DNA from: Anaerolineaceae bacterium
GTDB lineage: Bacteria; Chloroflexota; Anaerolineae; Anaerolineales; Anaerolineaceae
Assembly: GCA_002702705.1 (NCBI GenBank)
Contig: PABH01000028.1
Location: forward strand, 124,001-188,000
DNA length: 64,000 nt
Reading direction: 5' to 3'
Within the stretch, counting starts at the first letter, position 1. Each line of letters begins with the position of its first letter. The position numbers were made by a program, and so were the translations under genes. This document shows positions 34,497 through 45,013 of the stretch, in pieces. The notes under the pieces are model-generated. The model was not told the DNA's origin and did no database searches. It worked only from the letters and a program-made list of their open reading frames with translations.

Positions 34497-36206
34497 ATGG
34501 CTTTTACAAATATCAAAAAATTATATTTGGATGAGTTTACAGGTTATGCCATTCGCGATTTTAAACAAGATTTATTGGCTGGGTTAACCGTAGCTGCGGT
34601 TGCTTTACCTTTAGCGCTGGCATTCGGGGTGGCATCAGGGGCAAACGCTGCCGCAGGGTTGGTAACTGCCATCGTCGCCGGGTTGGTTATTGGTATTTTT
34701 TCCGGAGCACCGTACCAAATCAGTGGGCCAACCGGAGCGATGAGCGCCGTGTTGATTGTTCTGGTCCAAAAATACGGATTACAGGGAATTTGGATTGCAG
34801 GATTATTATCCGGGATTTTTTTATTAATCATTGGTGTATTAAAATTAGGCCGATTTATTGCTTTTATCCCTTCTCCCGTGATTACAGGTTTTACATCAGG
34901 AATTGCTTTAATTATCTTTATTGGTCAAATTGATAATTTTTTGGGAATAAAAACACTTGGATCGGAATCTGCCCTTTTTAAATTAGTGGGTTATTTTTCA
35001 ACAAGATTTCAATTCGATTGGCATACGGTTATTTTGGGCATGGGTGTTATTTTAACCATGTTATTTTGGCCAAAAAAATGGAACGCTCGTTTCCCAGCTT
35101 CTTTATTGGGTATTATTTTTGTTACATTTATTAATTCCTTATTAAAATGGGATGTTGCGACGATTGGTGCTATTCCAAAAACATTGTTTTTAAGTGATCG
35201 CTTCAATCCGTTTGTGTTTGATTGGAGTCAACTGCAAGTTTTTATTACGCCAGCACTGACGATTACGGCTTTGGGTGCAATCGAAAGCCTATTGTGCGGG
35301 GCAGTTGCTTCTAATATGACAGGCATTCGTTTGTTAGCGAATCAGGAATTAATTGGACAGGGATTGGGTAATATCGTTATTCCATTTTTTGGTGGAGTTC
35401 CTGCTACAGCTGCCATTGCCCGAACCAGTGTTGGAATTAAGTCCGGCGGCAAAACCAGGCTCGTGAGTATTATTCATTCTGTGGGTTTGTTAATTTCCAT
35501 GTTTTTATTAGCACCTGTGATGGCAAAAATTCCATTGGCTGCCTTAGCAGGTGTTTTGATGGTTACTGCCTGGCAAATGAATGAGTGGACAACCATTCGT
35601 TTTATTTTTCAGAAGCGTTTTAAAACTGCAATGCTGGCATTTTTGGTAACGATGTTGGCAACCATTGCTCTAGACCTGACTCAAGCGATATTAATCGGTT
35701 CCATCATTGCAGCTGGTTTATTCTTGAGTCAAATTGCAAAGATCAATGTGGATGTTCAATCTATTGATCATGAAAAACTCCAAAAAAAGGGCATCGTGAT
35801 TAATGGAAAGTGCAGTCATATCAAAGTTGCATTCATTACCGGTCCATTGTTTTTCGCAGCTTCAGGTGCATTTAATGAGGCATTTGCTGATATAAAAGAT
35901 ACTCATGCGTTAATCCTGTCCATGCGTGGTGTTCCATTGATTGACACTGCTGGTATCGAAACGATTCACCGGTTATATCAAAAAATGCAGCAGCAAGGCG
36001 GCAGATTAATGTTTGCGGGTACACAAGAAAATGTCTTAACAATGTTAAAACGGGCTGGATTGGTAGATGAGATTGGAAATCAAAACTTCTTTTGGAGCAG
36101 TGATCAAGCGATTCTTGAAGCGGAAAACCTTGAATGTGTTTTTTGTGGTGAGTTTGAATCAAACAAGGATGTAGACCGGCTTCAATCATCAATTTTTTCA
36201 GTATAA
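34497..36206 (+). CDS. SulP-family inorganic anion transporter
   Basis: A 569-residue transporter. N-terminal 400 residues hold 12-14 membrane segments with the SulP stretches LAGLTVAAVALPLALAFGVASG, GPTGAMSAVL and SLLCGAVASNMTG. The cytoplasmic C-terminus (about 430-540) is a STAS domain: HALILSMRGVPLIDTAGIETIH. Known members move sulfate, bicarbonate or other anions with Na+ or H+. The substrate is not decided by sequence. Convergent with the DCC gene, overlapping by 25 bases. Confidence 0.9.
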   Translation: MAFTNIKKLYLDEFTGYAIRDFKQDLLAGLTVAAVALPLALAFGVASGANAAAGLVTAIVAGLVIGIFSGAPYQISGPTGAMSAVLIVLVQKYGLQGIWIAGLLSGIFLLIIGVLKLGRFIAFIPSPVITGFTSGIALIIFIGQIDNFLGIKTLGSESALFKLVGYFSTRFQFDWHTVILGMGVILTMLFWPKKWNARFPASLLGIIFVTFINSLLKWDVATIGAIPKTLFLSDRFNPFVFDWSQLQVFITPALTITALGAIESLLCGAVASNMTGIRLLANQELIGQGLGNIVIPFFGGVPATAAIARTSVGIKSGGKTRLVSIIHSVGLLISMFLLAPVMAKIPLAALAGVLMVTAWQMNEWTTIRFIFQKRFKTAMLAFLVTMLATIALDLTQAILIGSIIAAGLFLSQIAKINVDVQSIDHEKLQKKGIVINGKCSHIKVAFITGPLFFAASGAFNEAFADIKDTHALILSMRGVPLIDTAGIETIHRLYQKMQQQGGRLMFAGTQENVLTMLKRAGLVDEIGNQNFFWSSDQAILEAENLECVFCGEFESNKDVDRLQSSIFSV

Positions 36207-36580
36207 ATGGTTTCTTTACCCGGCAAGGGACAGTAACCCGGCACCGGAAACAAGAGCCTATTTTTTGCTATCCAGTCGTATAATTTCTGCCCTAGACCAA
36301 TCCACTGGCTGAATGCCATAAAGGGAACTAAAATCCACAACAAGGGCAAAAACAAACTGATATAGGTAATACCAGCCAAACCTTCACGGATGGTCCCGAA
36401 TTTGGTGCGTACCTGTATGCGCTGCAAGGCTTTTTGCGGGTCAATGGCGTAGCGTTCCAGGATACCTGGTGTATACATATTAATGACGTCAAGTTGGTTA
36501 AACCAATCCAAACGTTTTAATACACGGGCACTATTTACACAAAAGGGACAGGTACCATCGTAAAAAACCAATATTTTCAT
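36182..36580 (-). CDS. DCC-family thiol-disulfide oxidoreductase-like (DUF393)
   Basis: A 132-residue protein starting ILVFYDGTCPFCVNSARVLKRLDW, with CPFC as the CxxC redox pair (Cys13, Cys16), the DCC-family hallmark. A central membrane segment (YISLFLPLLWILVPFMAF) is followed by KNRLLFP. Family members have a thioredoxin-like fold; substrates are unknown. Its last 25 bases overlap the end of the SulP gene. Confidence 0.85.
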   Translation of the reverse strand: MKILVFYDGTCPFCVNSARVLKRLDWFNQLDVINMYTPGILERYAIDPQKALQRIQVRTKFGTIREGLAGITYISLFLPLLWILVPFMAFSQWIGLGQKLYDWIAKNRLLFPVPGYCPLPGKETIYTEKIDD

Positions 36581-36825
36581 GGTTTCAGTTTAACAAAAAT
36601 AAACAGGGGTGGAAATGGTATTTATAGGATTCAAAGTTTTTCAAATTGGGGAAGATTGTAATTCCTAAAAACAATAATCAGCTGCCAGGAGGTTTTAAGA
36701 AGAGGGGTGACTACTAAAAAAGGAGTGTAATCTTGTCTAGTTGATATGCTGTGAGGGCATGATATCAAGCGATTTGTTATTGGTAAAATGCTTTGTAAAC
36801 TGCTGGTACTTTTTGTCTTTATGTC

Positions 36826-36939
36826 CTAAACAAATGGATCAATAATCTTTAAATTTTCAATTTTTTGACCATTTTGAAAATCTTCAGAATAAAGGATAGA
36901 ACACCCACTTGCAAAAGCACCAGCAAGAATAAGTGAATC
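36826..36939 (-). pseudogene. C-terminal remnant of a PIN-domain (VapC-like) toxin
   Basis: On the - strand 37 codons ending in TAG encode DSLILAGAFASGCSIL, YSEDFQNGQKIENLKI and IDPFV. This is the conserved end of PIN toxins: the D.LI.A.A...G metal-site helix and SEDFQ.G..I. The codon just before it is TAA and no N-terminal half exists upstream, where the next gene's coding end lies 21 bases away. The remainder of the 36581-36959 gap holds TTGATAT (36741-36747) / ATATCAA (36762-36768) and no gene. Confidence 0.75.
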
Positions 36940-36959
36940 TTAAAATGGGCAGGCTTCCC

Positions 36960-37745
36960 TTACCGCACCCGGCGTTTCCATTCATCTTTTAACTGAAGTT
37001 GGCGGGGACTTTCGCCTGATCCAAGGGTTAGGAAATCGGCCAATAAGCGGTTAAAACGGCTGCTTTCATCCAACATGGGAAAATGACCACTGTTTTCCAA
37101 GGTCACGGCATGCATGTGTTCGGGCAGTTCACCAAATTCAGCCAGGGAAGGCGGGGTGATGGCCGGGTCATTTTGGCCGTGAACCAATAAACAATTTGTT
37201 TTGAGCTGCTGCCAGGCTTCGTTTAAATTAATCCGTTCCAGATCATCCAGGCTAAGCTGAACAGCCATTGGGTCATTTTTCGGCGCATCCGCCCGTACGA
37301 CCTCGGTACCGGAACCGCTGCCTAACAACCAATCGACTAATTCCACCGATTCAGCAGATTTCAAACGGCTTTTTACCCCCTGGCTGCTGAGGGGATTCGC
37401 AATCGCCATTACCCTATCGACCATGTTAGGGAATTTTAAGGCAAACTGAATGGCGACAACCGCGCCCAGGCCATGCCCAACCAGAGCCAGTTTCATCATC
37501 CCCAGTTCCATCATAAACTCATCGATTAACTTTACCTGGTCAGAAATGCTGTATTTTGCATTTTTTGATGAATCACCAAATCCCCAAAAATCCAGTGCGT
37601 AGGTGCGAAAATTAATCGATACGGCTTGCATCGTTGGAATCCAATACCGCCATGATCCCGCCCAGCCATGTAAAAACAAAATTGGCCGCCCGCGCCCCAA
37701 TACCTCATAATGTAAGATGTCACTGTCCAGGATTACTGCGCTCAT
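36960..37745 (-). CDS. Alpha/beta-hydrolase fold protein lacking the nucleophile
   Basis: A 261-residue protein of the same subfamily as 18472-19275 (HYEVLGRGRPILFLHGWAGSW in pieces, TYALDFWGFGDS). Its nucleophile elbow reads GHGLGA, with Gly92 where the paralogue has Ser93, so it should not hydrolyse by the usual route. The oxyanion HGW and the terminal NSGHF His remain. It starts 9 bases after the receiver gene end in a signalling operon, so a sensing or binding role is possible. Confidence 0.82.
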   Translation of the reverse strand: MSAVILDSDILHYEVLGRGRPILFLHGWAGSWRYWIPTMQAVSINFRTYALDFWGFGDSSKNAKYSISDQVKLIDEFMMELGMMKLALVGHGLGAVVAIQFALKFPNMVDRVMAIANPLSSQGVKSRLKSAESVELVDWLLGSGSGTEVVRADAPKNDPMAVQLSLDDLERINLNEAWQQLKTNCLLVHGQNDPAITPPSLAEFGELPEHMHAVTLENSGHFPMLDESSRFNRLLADFLTLGSGESPRQLQLKDEWKRRVR

Positions 37746-37754
37746 TCAAGCCCT

Positions 37755-38120
37755 TTATTTTTCTAAAAGTTGTTTTACCTTGCGGGTTAATTCATCCGGT
37801 GCAAAGGGTTTTAACATATATTCAATCGCTCCGGCATCCAAACCGGCACGAATTTCCGATTCCTGTCCTTTTGCGGATAAAAACACCACCGGGATATGTT
37901 GTGTTGCTGGATCTGCTTTAATTTTTTCACAGGCTTCGTAGCCGGTCATAATAGGCATCCGGACATCCATTAAGATTAAATCCGGCTGTTCTTTGGCGGC
38001 ATTTTCCCATGCTTCTGCACCATTGGGAAAGGTAACAACATCAAACCCTGCAAACCGCAAGGTAAAAGCAATTAAATCTCGAATATCTCGTTCATCTTCT
38101 GCGACTAAAATTTTTGCCAT
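37755..38120 (-). CDS. Stand-alone response regulator receiver
   Basis: A 121-residue receiver: acidic pair in VAEDERD, phosphoacceptor in LILMDVRMPIMTGYE (Asp52), Ser in FLSAKG and Lys in YMLKPF. Only 2 bases separate it from the giant histidine kinase upstream, so it is the likely phosphate acceptor of that kinase. No output domain. Confidence 0.92.
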   Translation of the reverse strand: MAKILVAEDERDIRDLIAFTLRFAGFDVVTFPNGAEAWENAAKEQPDLILMDVRMPIMTGYEACEKIKADPATQHIPVVFLSAKGQESEIRAGLDAGAIEYMLKPFAPDELTRKVKQLLEK

Positions 38121-38122
38121 TC

Positions 38123-41100
38123 TTATTCCTCAGATATATAAACAGGTAAAGTAATTGAAAATACACTGCCTTCACCAGGTATGCCACTGCTTTCAAACCA
38201 GATTTGGCCGTTGTGCATTTCCACTAATGTTTTTGCTACTGCCAATCCCAAACCCGTACCTGCACTGGCAAGTACCAATGGGTCTTCTCCACGATAAAAT
38301 CGTTCATAAACACGGTCCCGAATATCTTCAGCGATGCCAATCCCATTATCAATCACATCCACCTGAATAAATTGATCCTTTTGTTCCATAAAAACTTGGA
38401 TTGCGCCGTTTTCTGGAGTATAGGTGTAGGCATTATTGACAAGATTATTGATTATTTGTAAGATGCGATCCGGATCACCTTTGATTTTTGGTAAACTTTC
38501 AGGGGCATGCAGCGTAAATGTCATTGGTTTTTCTTCCCCAACGGAACGTTCTTTTGTTTTGCGGATCACTTCTTCTGCTGTGTAAACCAAATCCACCGCT
38601 TTTAAATTCAATTCCATTCGTCCGGTTTCAATTTGGGAAACATCCAAAATATCATTCACCAACACACCCAAACGAATTGTATTGGTACGGATAATATCTA
38701 AAAAGTGTTTTTGCTGATCGTTAACCGTACCCGAAGCGCCCATCAACATGATGTCGGCATATCCTTTAATTGCGGTTAGGGGGGTACGTAATTCGTGGCT
38801 GACATTGGTAATGAACTCGGATTTCATGCGATCTACCTGTACTTCGGTGGTGATATCACGGAATACCGAAACCGTACCCAAAAAATCGGTGCGCCAAATA
38901 ACTGGCGCCAGGTGAACAGAAATAATGCGGTCATTATCCAGGGTGACTTGTTCGGCATACGTATCTCCAAAGATGTAAGCCGTAGGATCTTGTGTCCATA
39001 AGCGGATGGTACTCATCCACTCATTTGCCGCAGAACCAAATACACCGCTGAAATCTTCCAGGTTTTTACCATATACAGATTTTGGTTTAAGACCCAAAAT
39101 CTCTGATGCGGATTGGTTAAGGAGGTTGATTTTATTGTTGGCATCCGTAACCAAAACGCCATCCGCCACGGCTTCCAGAATGGCTCTGGAACGGCTGGAT
39201 TCAATCTGCTGATCTCTTAACATATTCCCCAGGTTTTCAGCCTGGTCACGAATCAAATTAAATAATTCGGCGTTATTTAATGCGACGCTGATTTGTTTGG
39301 CAACCGCTTCCACCAGGTTAACCTGATCAATCATAAAGTAATTTTTATCTTGGTGCGTTAATAATAAAGTACCTAATAATTCTTCTCCCAGTTTTAAGGG
39401 CACACCTAGTGCACTTTTAAATATTAATGAATCCACATTTTCGAATGTCCAACGTTTATCTTCTGCGGCATAATCCACAATGGTTGCAGCTCGTTCACGC
39501 ATTACCCAACGAGCAATTATTTTTTCGGGGGCTGTGGATGGCAGTATGCCTTCGGAATCCAATTGGAAGGTTTTTTCTCCGGCATGGTACATTTGGTCAC
39601 TTTGCGCCAAAATAATGAGACTGCTTTGAGCCTGCATGGATTCGTTTAAAACGCCCAATGTACGCTGTAAAACTTGGGTGATATCGAGACTGGCAGATAA
39701 TTCTGTGGTTATTCTTAACAAAGTTTGCGAATTATGGTGTTCTCGCATCATCTCGGCGGTTCTTTCTTGAACACGCCTTTCCAAATCTTCTGTTAAGCTT
39801 CGTGTCTCCGCTAATAAACGGGCATTTTGCACGGCTACAGCAGCCTGGTTGGTAATGGTGCGGGCTAATTCAATTTCATCCGGGGAAAAGCGCCGGATTT
39901 GTTTACTCTCCAATAACAACCAACCCAAAACCGTGGTGGCACTCAATAATGGGATGATTAATAAAGATTGAGTTTCTCGGGGCTTTAGGAAAAGTTCGGT
40001 CAAACCGCCTAATGATTTTTCCGTGGATACATCCGGAACGATCATAATACCTTGAGTTTCTTGAAGATGTTCAAAAACCGGTAAACTCTTTACTTCAGCC
40101 AGTTGTAACGATTCAAAATGAGGTTTGCTGAATACAAAACGAACAGTTTGTCCATCTATTAATAAAGCCGCCCCCTGTTCCAAGTCGACCGCTTGTAGAA
40201 TTTGTTCAATGCTTAATTCCAAGATATGTGATTCATCCAGGGTAGCAGTGACTTCTCCAGAGAAGCGGTTCAGCAAAGCCAAACGTTGGGAGCGTTGATC
40301 TAATTCCATTGTTCTTCGGACGGATTCCTCAAACAGCCGGGCATTCTCTAACGCTACTGCAGCTTGGGATGCAAATGTAGTTGCAATTTGAACCCCATCC
40401 GCCTGATAATAACTGGCTTCTTGTTTTTCCAACGCGATCATACCCACCAGTGTCGATTTTGATAATAAGGGAATGCCTAACCAGGATAAACGTTCCGGCT
40501 CTAATAACGATGGAAAACGATCATCTTTTCGGATATCCGGCACAAAAATCGGTAATAAATCAGCATTCATTTGTTGGAACAAAGCAGAATCTTCGATCGA
40601 TACACTGATTCCGGCTCGATCTTCGTCATCTGCAAACCCTTTGGCAGCAACAACCGTTAATTTATCGTTTTCCCGCAGCCATAAGGTAGCTGTATCATAT
40701 GAAACAACCGAACCTAAACGATCTAATAAAGAGTTAATTAATGCTTCACTTTGTAGACTGGAGGTAATAGTGCTTCCAACCTCCGTTAATGCCTGTAATT
40801 GTTGGGAACGTTGTTGGGACGCCCTAAACAAACGGGCATTTTCTAAGGCTAAGGCGGTTTGTTGGGCTAATGAGGATGCCAAATTTTCGTCTTCCTGATC
40901 AAAAGCGACGGGTTCCTCAAAATTCTCAAGAACCATTACACCCAAACTTTGCTCAGCAATAACCACCGGAACGACCAAATTGGAAATGGGTAATCTGGCT
41001 CCATGAGACTGGCGGTAATGCATTAAATCTCCAGAGGAAAGAGGATAACTTTCAGCAAAATCCACTTCATCTACACGGATAGACTGTTTATCGGTGAAGA

Positions 41101-44100
41101 CCTTAAATGGCAAAGTTTTTGTTTCTGGTGTGATGCGAATCTTTAATAATTCTTCCGGTTTGTTATACCCTGCAGCTGCTATGGGGACTAACACTTGATT
41201 TTGATTGTCCCAAAACGCTGCCCATCCTGCTTCAGCGTTAGGCACCAGGTCAAAACTTGTATCGAGCAGAGTGGTCATAATGGCAATTGAATCCAAACTG
41301 CCAAGTTTCCGGCTAAATTTGAGCAGTAGATCGACTTCGCCCAAATGCTGCCGCGTTTCGGTCAGTAAGGTCTGGTTTTGTAAAACGATGCCAATTTGAT
41401 TCATCAAGCGGGTAAAAATTTCAATTTCCTGGTCATCCTGAAAAATGAGCGGTTCTTGTGTAATTGCCAATATACCCACAACCAAGTGTTCTGAGATTGG
41501 AAAAGCCATCGCTAAAAATCCTACGGCTTGTGCGGCCTTTAATAAAGCCGATTTTTGCCAGGTAGAATCACTCTCCAGATTTTTTACCCAGATGTTACTG
41601 CGGTTTTCTAAGACTTCCCTAAGGGGGTTTCGTTGTCCAAGCAGGGCTTCAAATTGGGTATCTTCCGTTGTGTCACCAAAAACGGCTGTTAAAACAGGGG
41701 TGGAAGTGCCATGTTGTTCAGCGGCAATTACGTTTGAAAAGCCAAATTGGGTAATCAAATCGTTCGCTAAAGCGGAAAGAACCATTGCCCGATCTGCCTG
41801 CCGGCTGGCTTTTGCGGAAAGATCTAACCCGGCACTGAAACGATTTAACTGTCCCTGAACAGCTGATAAAATGCGACGCTGTTGGGTGGCCATGGAAACA
41901 CCAGCCTGCGTATTTTCTTCTTGTAACAACTCAACTTGTTTTTCCAGACTGGCATGGTAGCGCTGATTTTCTAATAATAAACTGGTCTGAACAGCAAACA
42001 ATTCGAGTGCATCAAAGGACAAACGATCCGGCCTCAATCCATCTTCGGGGGCATCGACACTGATTAAACCTAAGGGGTTGCCATCCAAATCGGATAATGG
42101 AATCAGACATAAATCATCGGGATGCCAGCGTAATTCATCCGTTACCTCTTGCGATTCCATAATTGAGATGAGATGGACGTTGGCTGGTTTAACTGGCATT
42201 TTATCATTTGGAATGAAATAAACCACATCATGCCGAAATTCTTCTTTGAGAAGATCCTGAACAGCTGACCAGGATTGGGTTTGTTCTTTTAGCTTATACC
42301 AAGTTTCCTGAGGTAATCCCCGGCCGCTGACTCGTTTCAACACCTTTTCTTCCGGATCGTAAACACTGATCAACACTGCGGAGAAGGGGGTTACATCGAT
42401 AATGGCCTGGCCGATGGCATCCAATGCAACGTTAAACGGTTGTTCGGGGCGCAAAACATCGGAAATTTGGAAAAATTTTTCTTGCGTATCCAACTCACGT
42501 TTAAGTATTTCACTGCGTTGAATCTGGTCTTGATACTGCCAGGCGTTTCCAAATGCAACTGCCGCTTGGGCTGCCAGCGATTGCATAATTTCGAGATCAG
42601 CTTGACTGAAGTGATTTTGGTTACGGTGGTATAAGGTGATGAATGCAGCTGGTTTTTGTTTGTAATTAACAGGAACCAAGATGGCGGAATGGATTCGATT
42701 TGGAAAAGACACACGTTTTTCTTCGGAAGTATCATTGATTAATACAGGTTGTCCTTCTTTAATCAGTTCCAATTCAAATGCCGAAAAAGCAGCTGGAACG
42801 GTATCTCCTAAAACGGAGTGAATGGCGGGTTCCTGATCATCAGGTTCCTGCCCCATCTCGAAGAGAATCAAGCCGCCGCTATCCGCATGAGTCATTTCAA
42901 TTGCTTCTTCATAAACTCGTTTTAATAAATAAGAAAGATCAAGCGATGTACTTAATTCTCGGCTGATTCTTGCCAGTGCGGTTAGTTGTTCTACTCGTTT
43001 CCGTAAGGATTCATCGGTTTGGCCGAACAGATTGGACTGTTCAACAACAGCAGCGATTTGGCTCGCTGCCGGAATAATCACCTGCACATCACCTTGATCG
43101 TAAAAATTTGGTGCTGTATTTCCAAGCCACAATTCACCAATTCCTTCGTTTCTAACAATAAGCGGCACCACAACGGCAGATTGGATATGCCAGGTTTCCA
43201 TCACTTGTTGATAAAACGGTACGAGTGGTTTTGTATCGTCAAATTCTCCAATCACAAGGGTGCGTTGGGAGCCGGTCATGGTGAATGGAAACTGCGCATC
43301 GTCACTTAACAAACGTTCCTGTTTTAAGGATTGTTCGATATTGCCATAAACAGAACCCGTATGTAGGGTTAACATACTGCGTTCCCGGTTCATTAAAAAT
43401 ATCACGCCAACCTGGGCTCGAAGCAATTGGGCTAATTCCCGTAGGGAAAAGGTTAATACTTCATCCACCGGAACCGAAGAACTGGCCAGGCTTGCAATTC
43501 GGCGAAGGACCTCCGCCCGTTGGGTACGCTGGCGGGATTGTAAAACCAGGGTTGTGTTTTCAATGACTGGAGCGGCCTGGTTGGCAATAATCATCAATAA
43601 GTGCATTTCCGCTTGGGAGAAACTTTCACCGTTTTGGTGATTTGCAGCCTGCAAAAAACCAAGCACCACACCGCCCGAAGTTAAAGGAACCAACACTGAA
43701 TCCCGGATGGATGCTGCACGTGCTAAATGATCCAAACCCAAATTTTGCCAATGTTCATCGACCGCTGCATTTTCGGTCATTAATATATCTTGGGCTACCA
43801 GTAGCTTTTCCGCATAACTACCCGGGGTAATCTCCGTTTTGTAAATATCCACAAACGGGTCTGGTAAACCCTGAAAAGGCACCTGAGCTTCCAGCATGTG
43901 GGTGTTTTCGTTATATAACAGAAATCCTAGCATTTCTACCGGAATTAATTTTTTGATACTTTCTAAAATCTGTTCAAATAATTTTTGGGGATCTCTGGTA
44001 GCGCTGAAAGATTGGGCAAGTTTGGCTAACCCGGATAATTCGGCAGAACGTTTTTGTTCGTTTAGGAATAAAACCGAATTATGTACTGCAATGGCAGCCG

Positions 44101-45010
44101 GACCGCAAACCATTAATAAGATTTGGCGGTCATCACTGGTAAATGCATTTTTTGTGTAGCTGCCTAACTCAAGGGTCCCAATGACTTCTTTTCCTACGAT
44201 CAAGGGAAATCCCATATAAGCGAGAATTGGAAAACGGTTTAAATCGATAACGGGTTGCACTTCATGGAAATTTCGGATATCCGGAATGAAGAGCGGTTGG
44301 CGGTTAACGAGTATATGTCCAGCAAACCCTTGTCCTCGTTGGTAACTTTCTTTGGCTTTAACCAATTCACCGGCCAGATTACCTTCTTTAACCTGCCGGT
44401 ACGGTGTTAGTTCCAGGTGTTGATCATCCCAAATCGATAATTCCACAACATCGGCGGGAACAATTTTAAAAATATTTTCCAATATGGCTTGAATGGTTTC
44501 TTCCAGGTCAAGGCTGGCAGCCATGAGGTGAGTCATCTCGTTAATCGTTACCAGGGTTTTTGTTGTGACTGAATGAGGTTGGGTGGCTACTGCACCAAAA
44601 CTGCGGCCCTGAAAAACGATTAACATGCCCTCGGTCACCGGATAACTAAGTGCTTCCACAACCTGCCCCTCAATGGTCACGGTAGTTTCACTCGGTTCAC
44701 TGCAGATCGAATAAAATACATCCGTTGGTCTTACGCGTCGGGCAAGGGCTTCCAGATTGGGTTGGCCTTGCATCTCGATGTTAAATAATTGTTTGGCCGC
44801 TTGATTTATTGCACGGACCTGACCGCCTTTGGTTACTAAAATAACAGGGCGATTATGTGTATCCAATTCTGTTGAAAGATCAATGGGCGGTGTAATTTGT
44901 GTTGGATTACTATCCTGAAATGTACGCAGCATAAATCGCGCAGCCAGCCATAACACACCCCCAAAACCTGCGATGATTAATCCTAATAAAAATTCAGGCC
45001 CAAAATTCAT
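38123..45010 (-). CDS. Giant multi-GAF sensor histidine kinase
   Basis: 2295 residues. A membrane segment (about 8-27) is followed by a PAS-like domain (50-150), ten successive GAF-like domains to about residue 1940, a PAS domain (1960-2060), and a HisKA/HATPase core. Phospho-His2072 lies in NVSHELRTPLTAIKG. The ATP site shows NLVNNAYTYTP, DNGIGI, and GTGLGLAVAK. GAF units end in repeated forms such as QAAVALENARLF, joined by short coiled coils. No receiver is fused. Gaps of 2-3 bases link it to receivers on both sides. GAF ligands are unknown; with only one membrane segment, it probably senses internal cues. Confidence 0.93.
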   Translation of the reverse strand: MNFGPEFLLGLIIAGFGGVLWLAARFMLRTFQDSNPTQITPPIDLSTELDTHNRPVILVTKGGQVRAINQAAKQLFNIEMQGQPNLEALARRVRPTDVFYSICSEPSETTVTIEGQVVEALSYPVTEGMLIVFQGRSFGAVATQPHSVTTKTLVTINEMTHLMAASLDLEETIQAILENIFKIVPADVVELSIWDDQHLELTPYRQVKEGNLAGELVKAKESYQRGQGFAGHILVNRQPLFIPDIRNFHEVQPVIDLNRFPILAYMGFPLIVGKEVIGTLELGSYTKNAFTSDDRQILLMVCGPAAIAVHNSVLFLNEQKRSAELSGLAKLAQSFSATRDPQKLFEQILESIKKLIPVEMLGFLLYNENTHMLEAQVPFQGLPDPFVDIYKTEITPGSYAEKLLVAQDILMTENAAVDEHWQNLGLDHLARAASIRDSVLVPLTSGGVVLGFLQAANHQNGESFSQAEMHLLMIIANQAAPVIENTTLVLQSRQRTQRAEVLRRIASLASSSVPVDEVLTFSLRELAQLLRAQVGVIFLMNRERSMLTLHTGSVYGNIEQSLKQERLLSDDAQFPFTMTGSQRTLVIGEFDDTKPLVPFYQQVMETWHIQSAVVVPLIVRNEGIGELWLGNTAPNFYDQGDVQVIIPAASQIAAVVEQSNLFGQTDESLRKRVEQLTALARISRELSTSLDLSYLLKRVYEEAIEMTHADSGGLILFEMGQEPDDQEPAIHSVLGDTVPAAFSAFELELIKEGQPVLINDTSEEKRVSFPNRIHSAILVPVNYKQKPAAFITLYHRNQNHFSQADLEIMQSLAAQAAVAFGNAWQYQDQIQRSEILKRELDTQEKFFQISDVLRPEQPFNVALDAIGQAIIDVTPFSAVLISVYDPEEKVLKRVSGRGLPQETWYKLKEQTQSWSAVQDLLKEEFRHDVVYFIPNDKMPVKPANVHLISIMESQEVTDELRWHPDDLCLIPLSDLDGNPLGLISVDAPEDGLRPDRLSFDALELFAVQTSLLLENQRYHASLEKQVELLQEENTQAGVSMATQQRRILSAVQGQLNRFSAGLDLSAKASRQADRAMVLSALANDLITQFGFSNVIAAEQHGTSTPVLTAVFGDTTEDTQFEALLGQRNPLREVLENRSNIWVKNLESDSTWQKSALLKAAQAVGFLAMAFPISEHLVVGILAITQEPLIFQDDQEIEIFTRLMNQIGIVLQNQTLLTETRQHLGEVDLLLKFSRKLGSLDSIAIMTTLLDTSFDLVPNAEAGWAAFWDNQNQVLVPIAAAGYNKPEELLKIRITPETKTLPFKVFTDKQSIRVDEVDFAESYPLSSGDLMHYRQSHGARLPISNLVVPVVIAEQSLGVMVLENFEEPVAFDQEDENLASSLAQQTALALENARLFRASQQRSQQLQALTEVGSTITSSLQSEALINSLLDRLGSVVSYDTATLWLRENDKLTVVAAKGFADDEDRAGISVSIEDSALFQQMNADLLPIFVPDIRKDDRFPSLLEPERLSWLGIPLLSKSTLVGMIALEKQEASYYQADGVQIATTFASQAAVALENARLFEESVRRTMELDQRSQRLALLNRFSGEVTATLDESHILELSIEQILQAVDLEQGAALLIDGQTVRFVFSKPHFESLQLAEVKSLPVFEHLQETQGIMIVPDVSTEKSLGGLTELFLKPRETQSLLIIPLLSATTVLGWLLLESKQIRRFSPDEIELARTITNQAAVAVQNARLLAETRSLTEDLERRVQERTAEMMREHHNSQTLLRITTELSASLDITQVLQRTLGVLNESMQAQSSLIILAQSDQMYHAGEKTFQLDSEGILPSTAPEKIIARWVMRERAATIVDYAAEDKRWTFENVDSLIFKSALGVPLKLGEELLGTLLLTHQDKNYFMIDQVNLVEAVAKQISVALNNAELFNLIRDQAENLGNMLRDQQIESSRSRAILEAVADGVLVTDANNKINLLNQSASEILGLKPKSVYGKNLEDFSGVFGSAANEWMSTIRLWTQDPTAYIFGDTYAEQVTLDNDRIISVHLAPVIWRTDFLGTVSVFRDITTEVQVDRMKSEFITNVSHELRTPLTAIKGYADIMLMGASGTVNDQQKHFLDIIRTNTIRLGVLVNDILDVSQIETGRMELNLKAVDLVYTAEEVIRKTKERSVGEEKPMTFTLHAPESLPKIKGDPDRILQIINNLVNNAYTYTPENGAIQVFMEQKDQFIQVDVIDNGIGIAEDIRDRVYERFYRGEDPLVLASAGTGLGLAVAKTLVEMHNGQIWFESSGIPGEGSVFSITLPVYISEE

Positions 45011-45013
45011 GAA

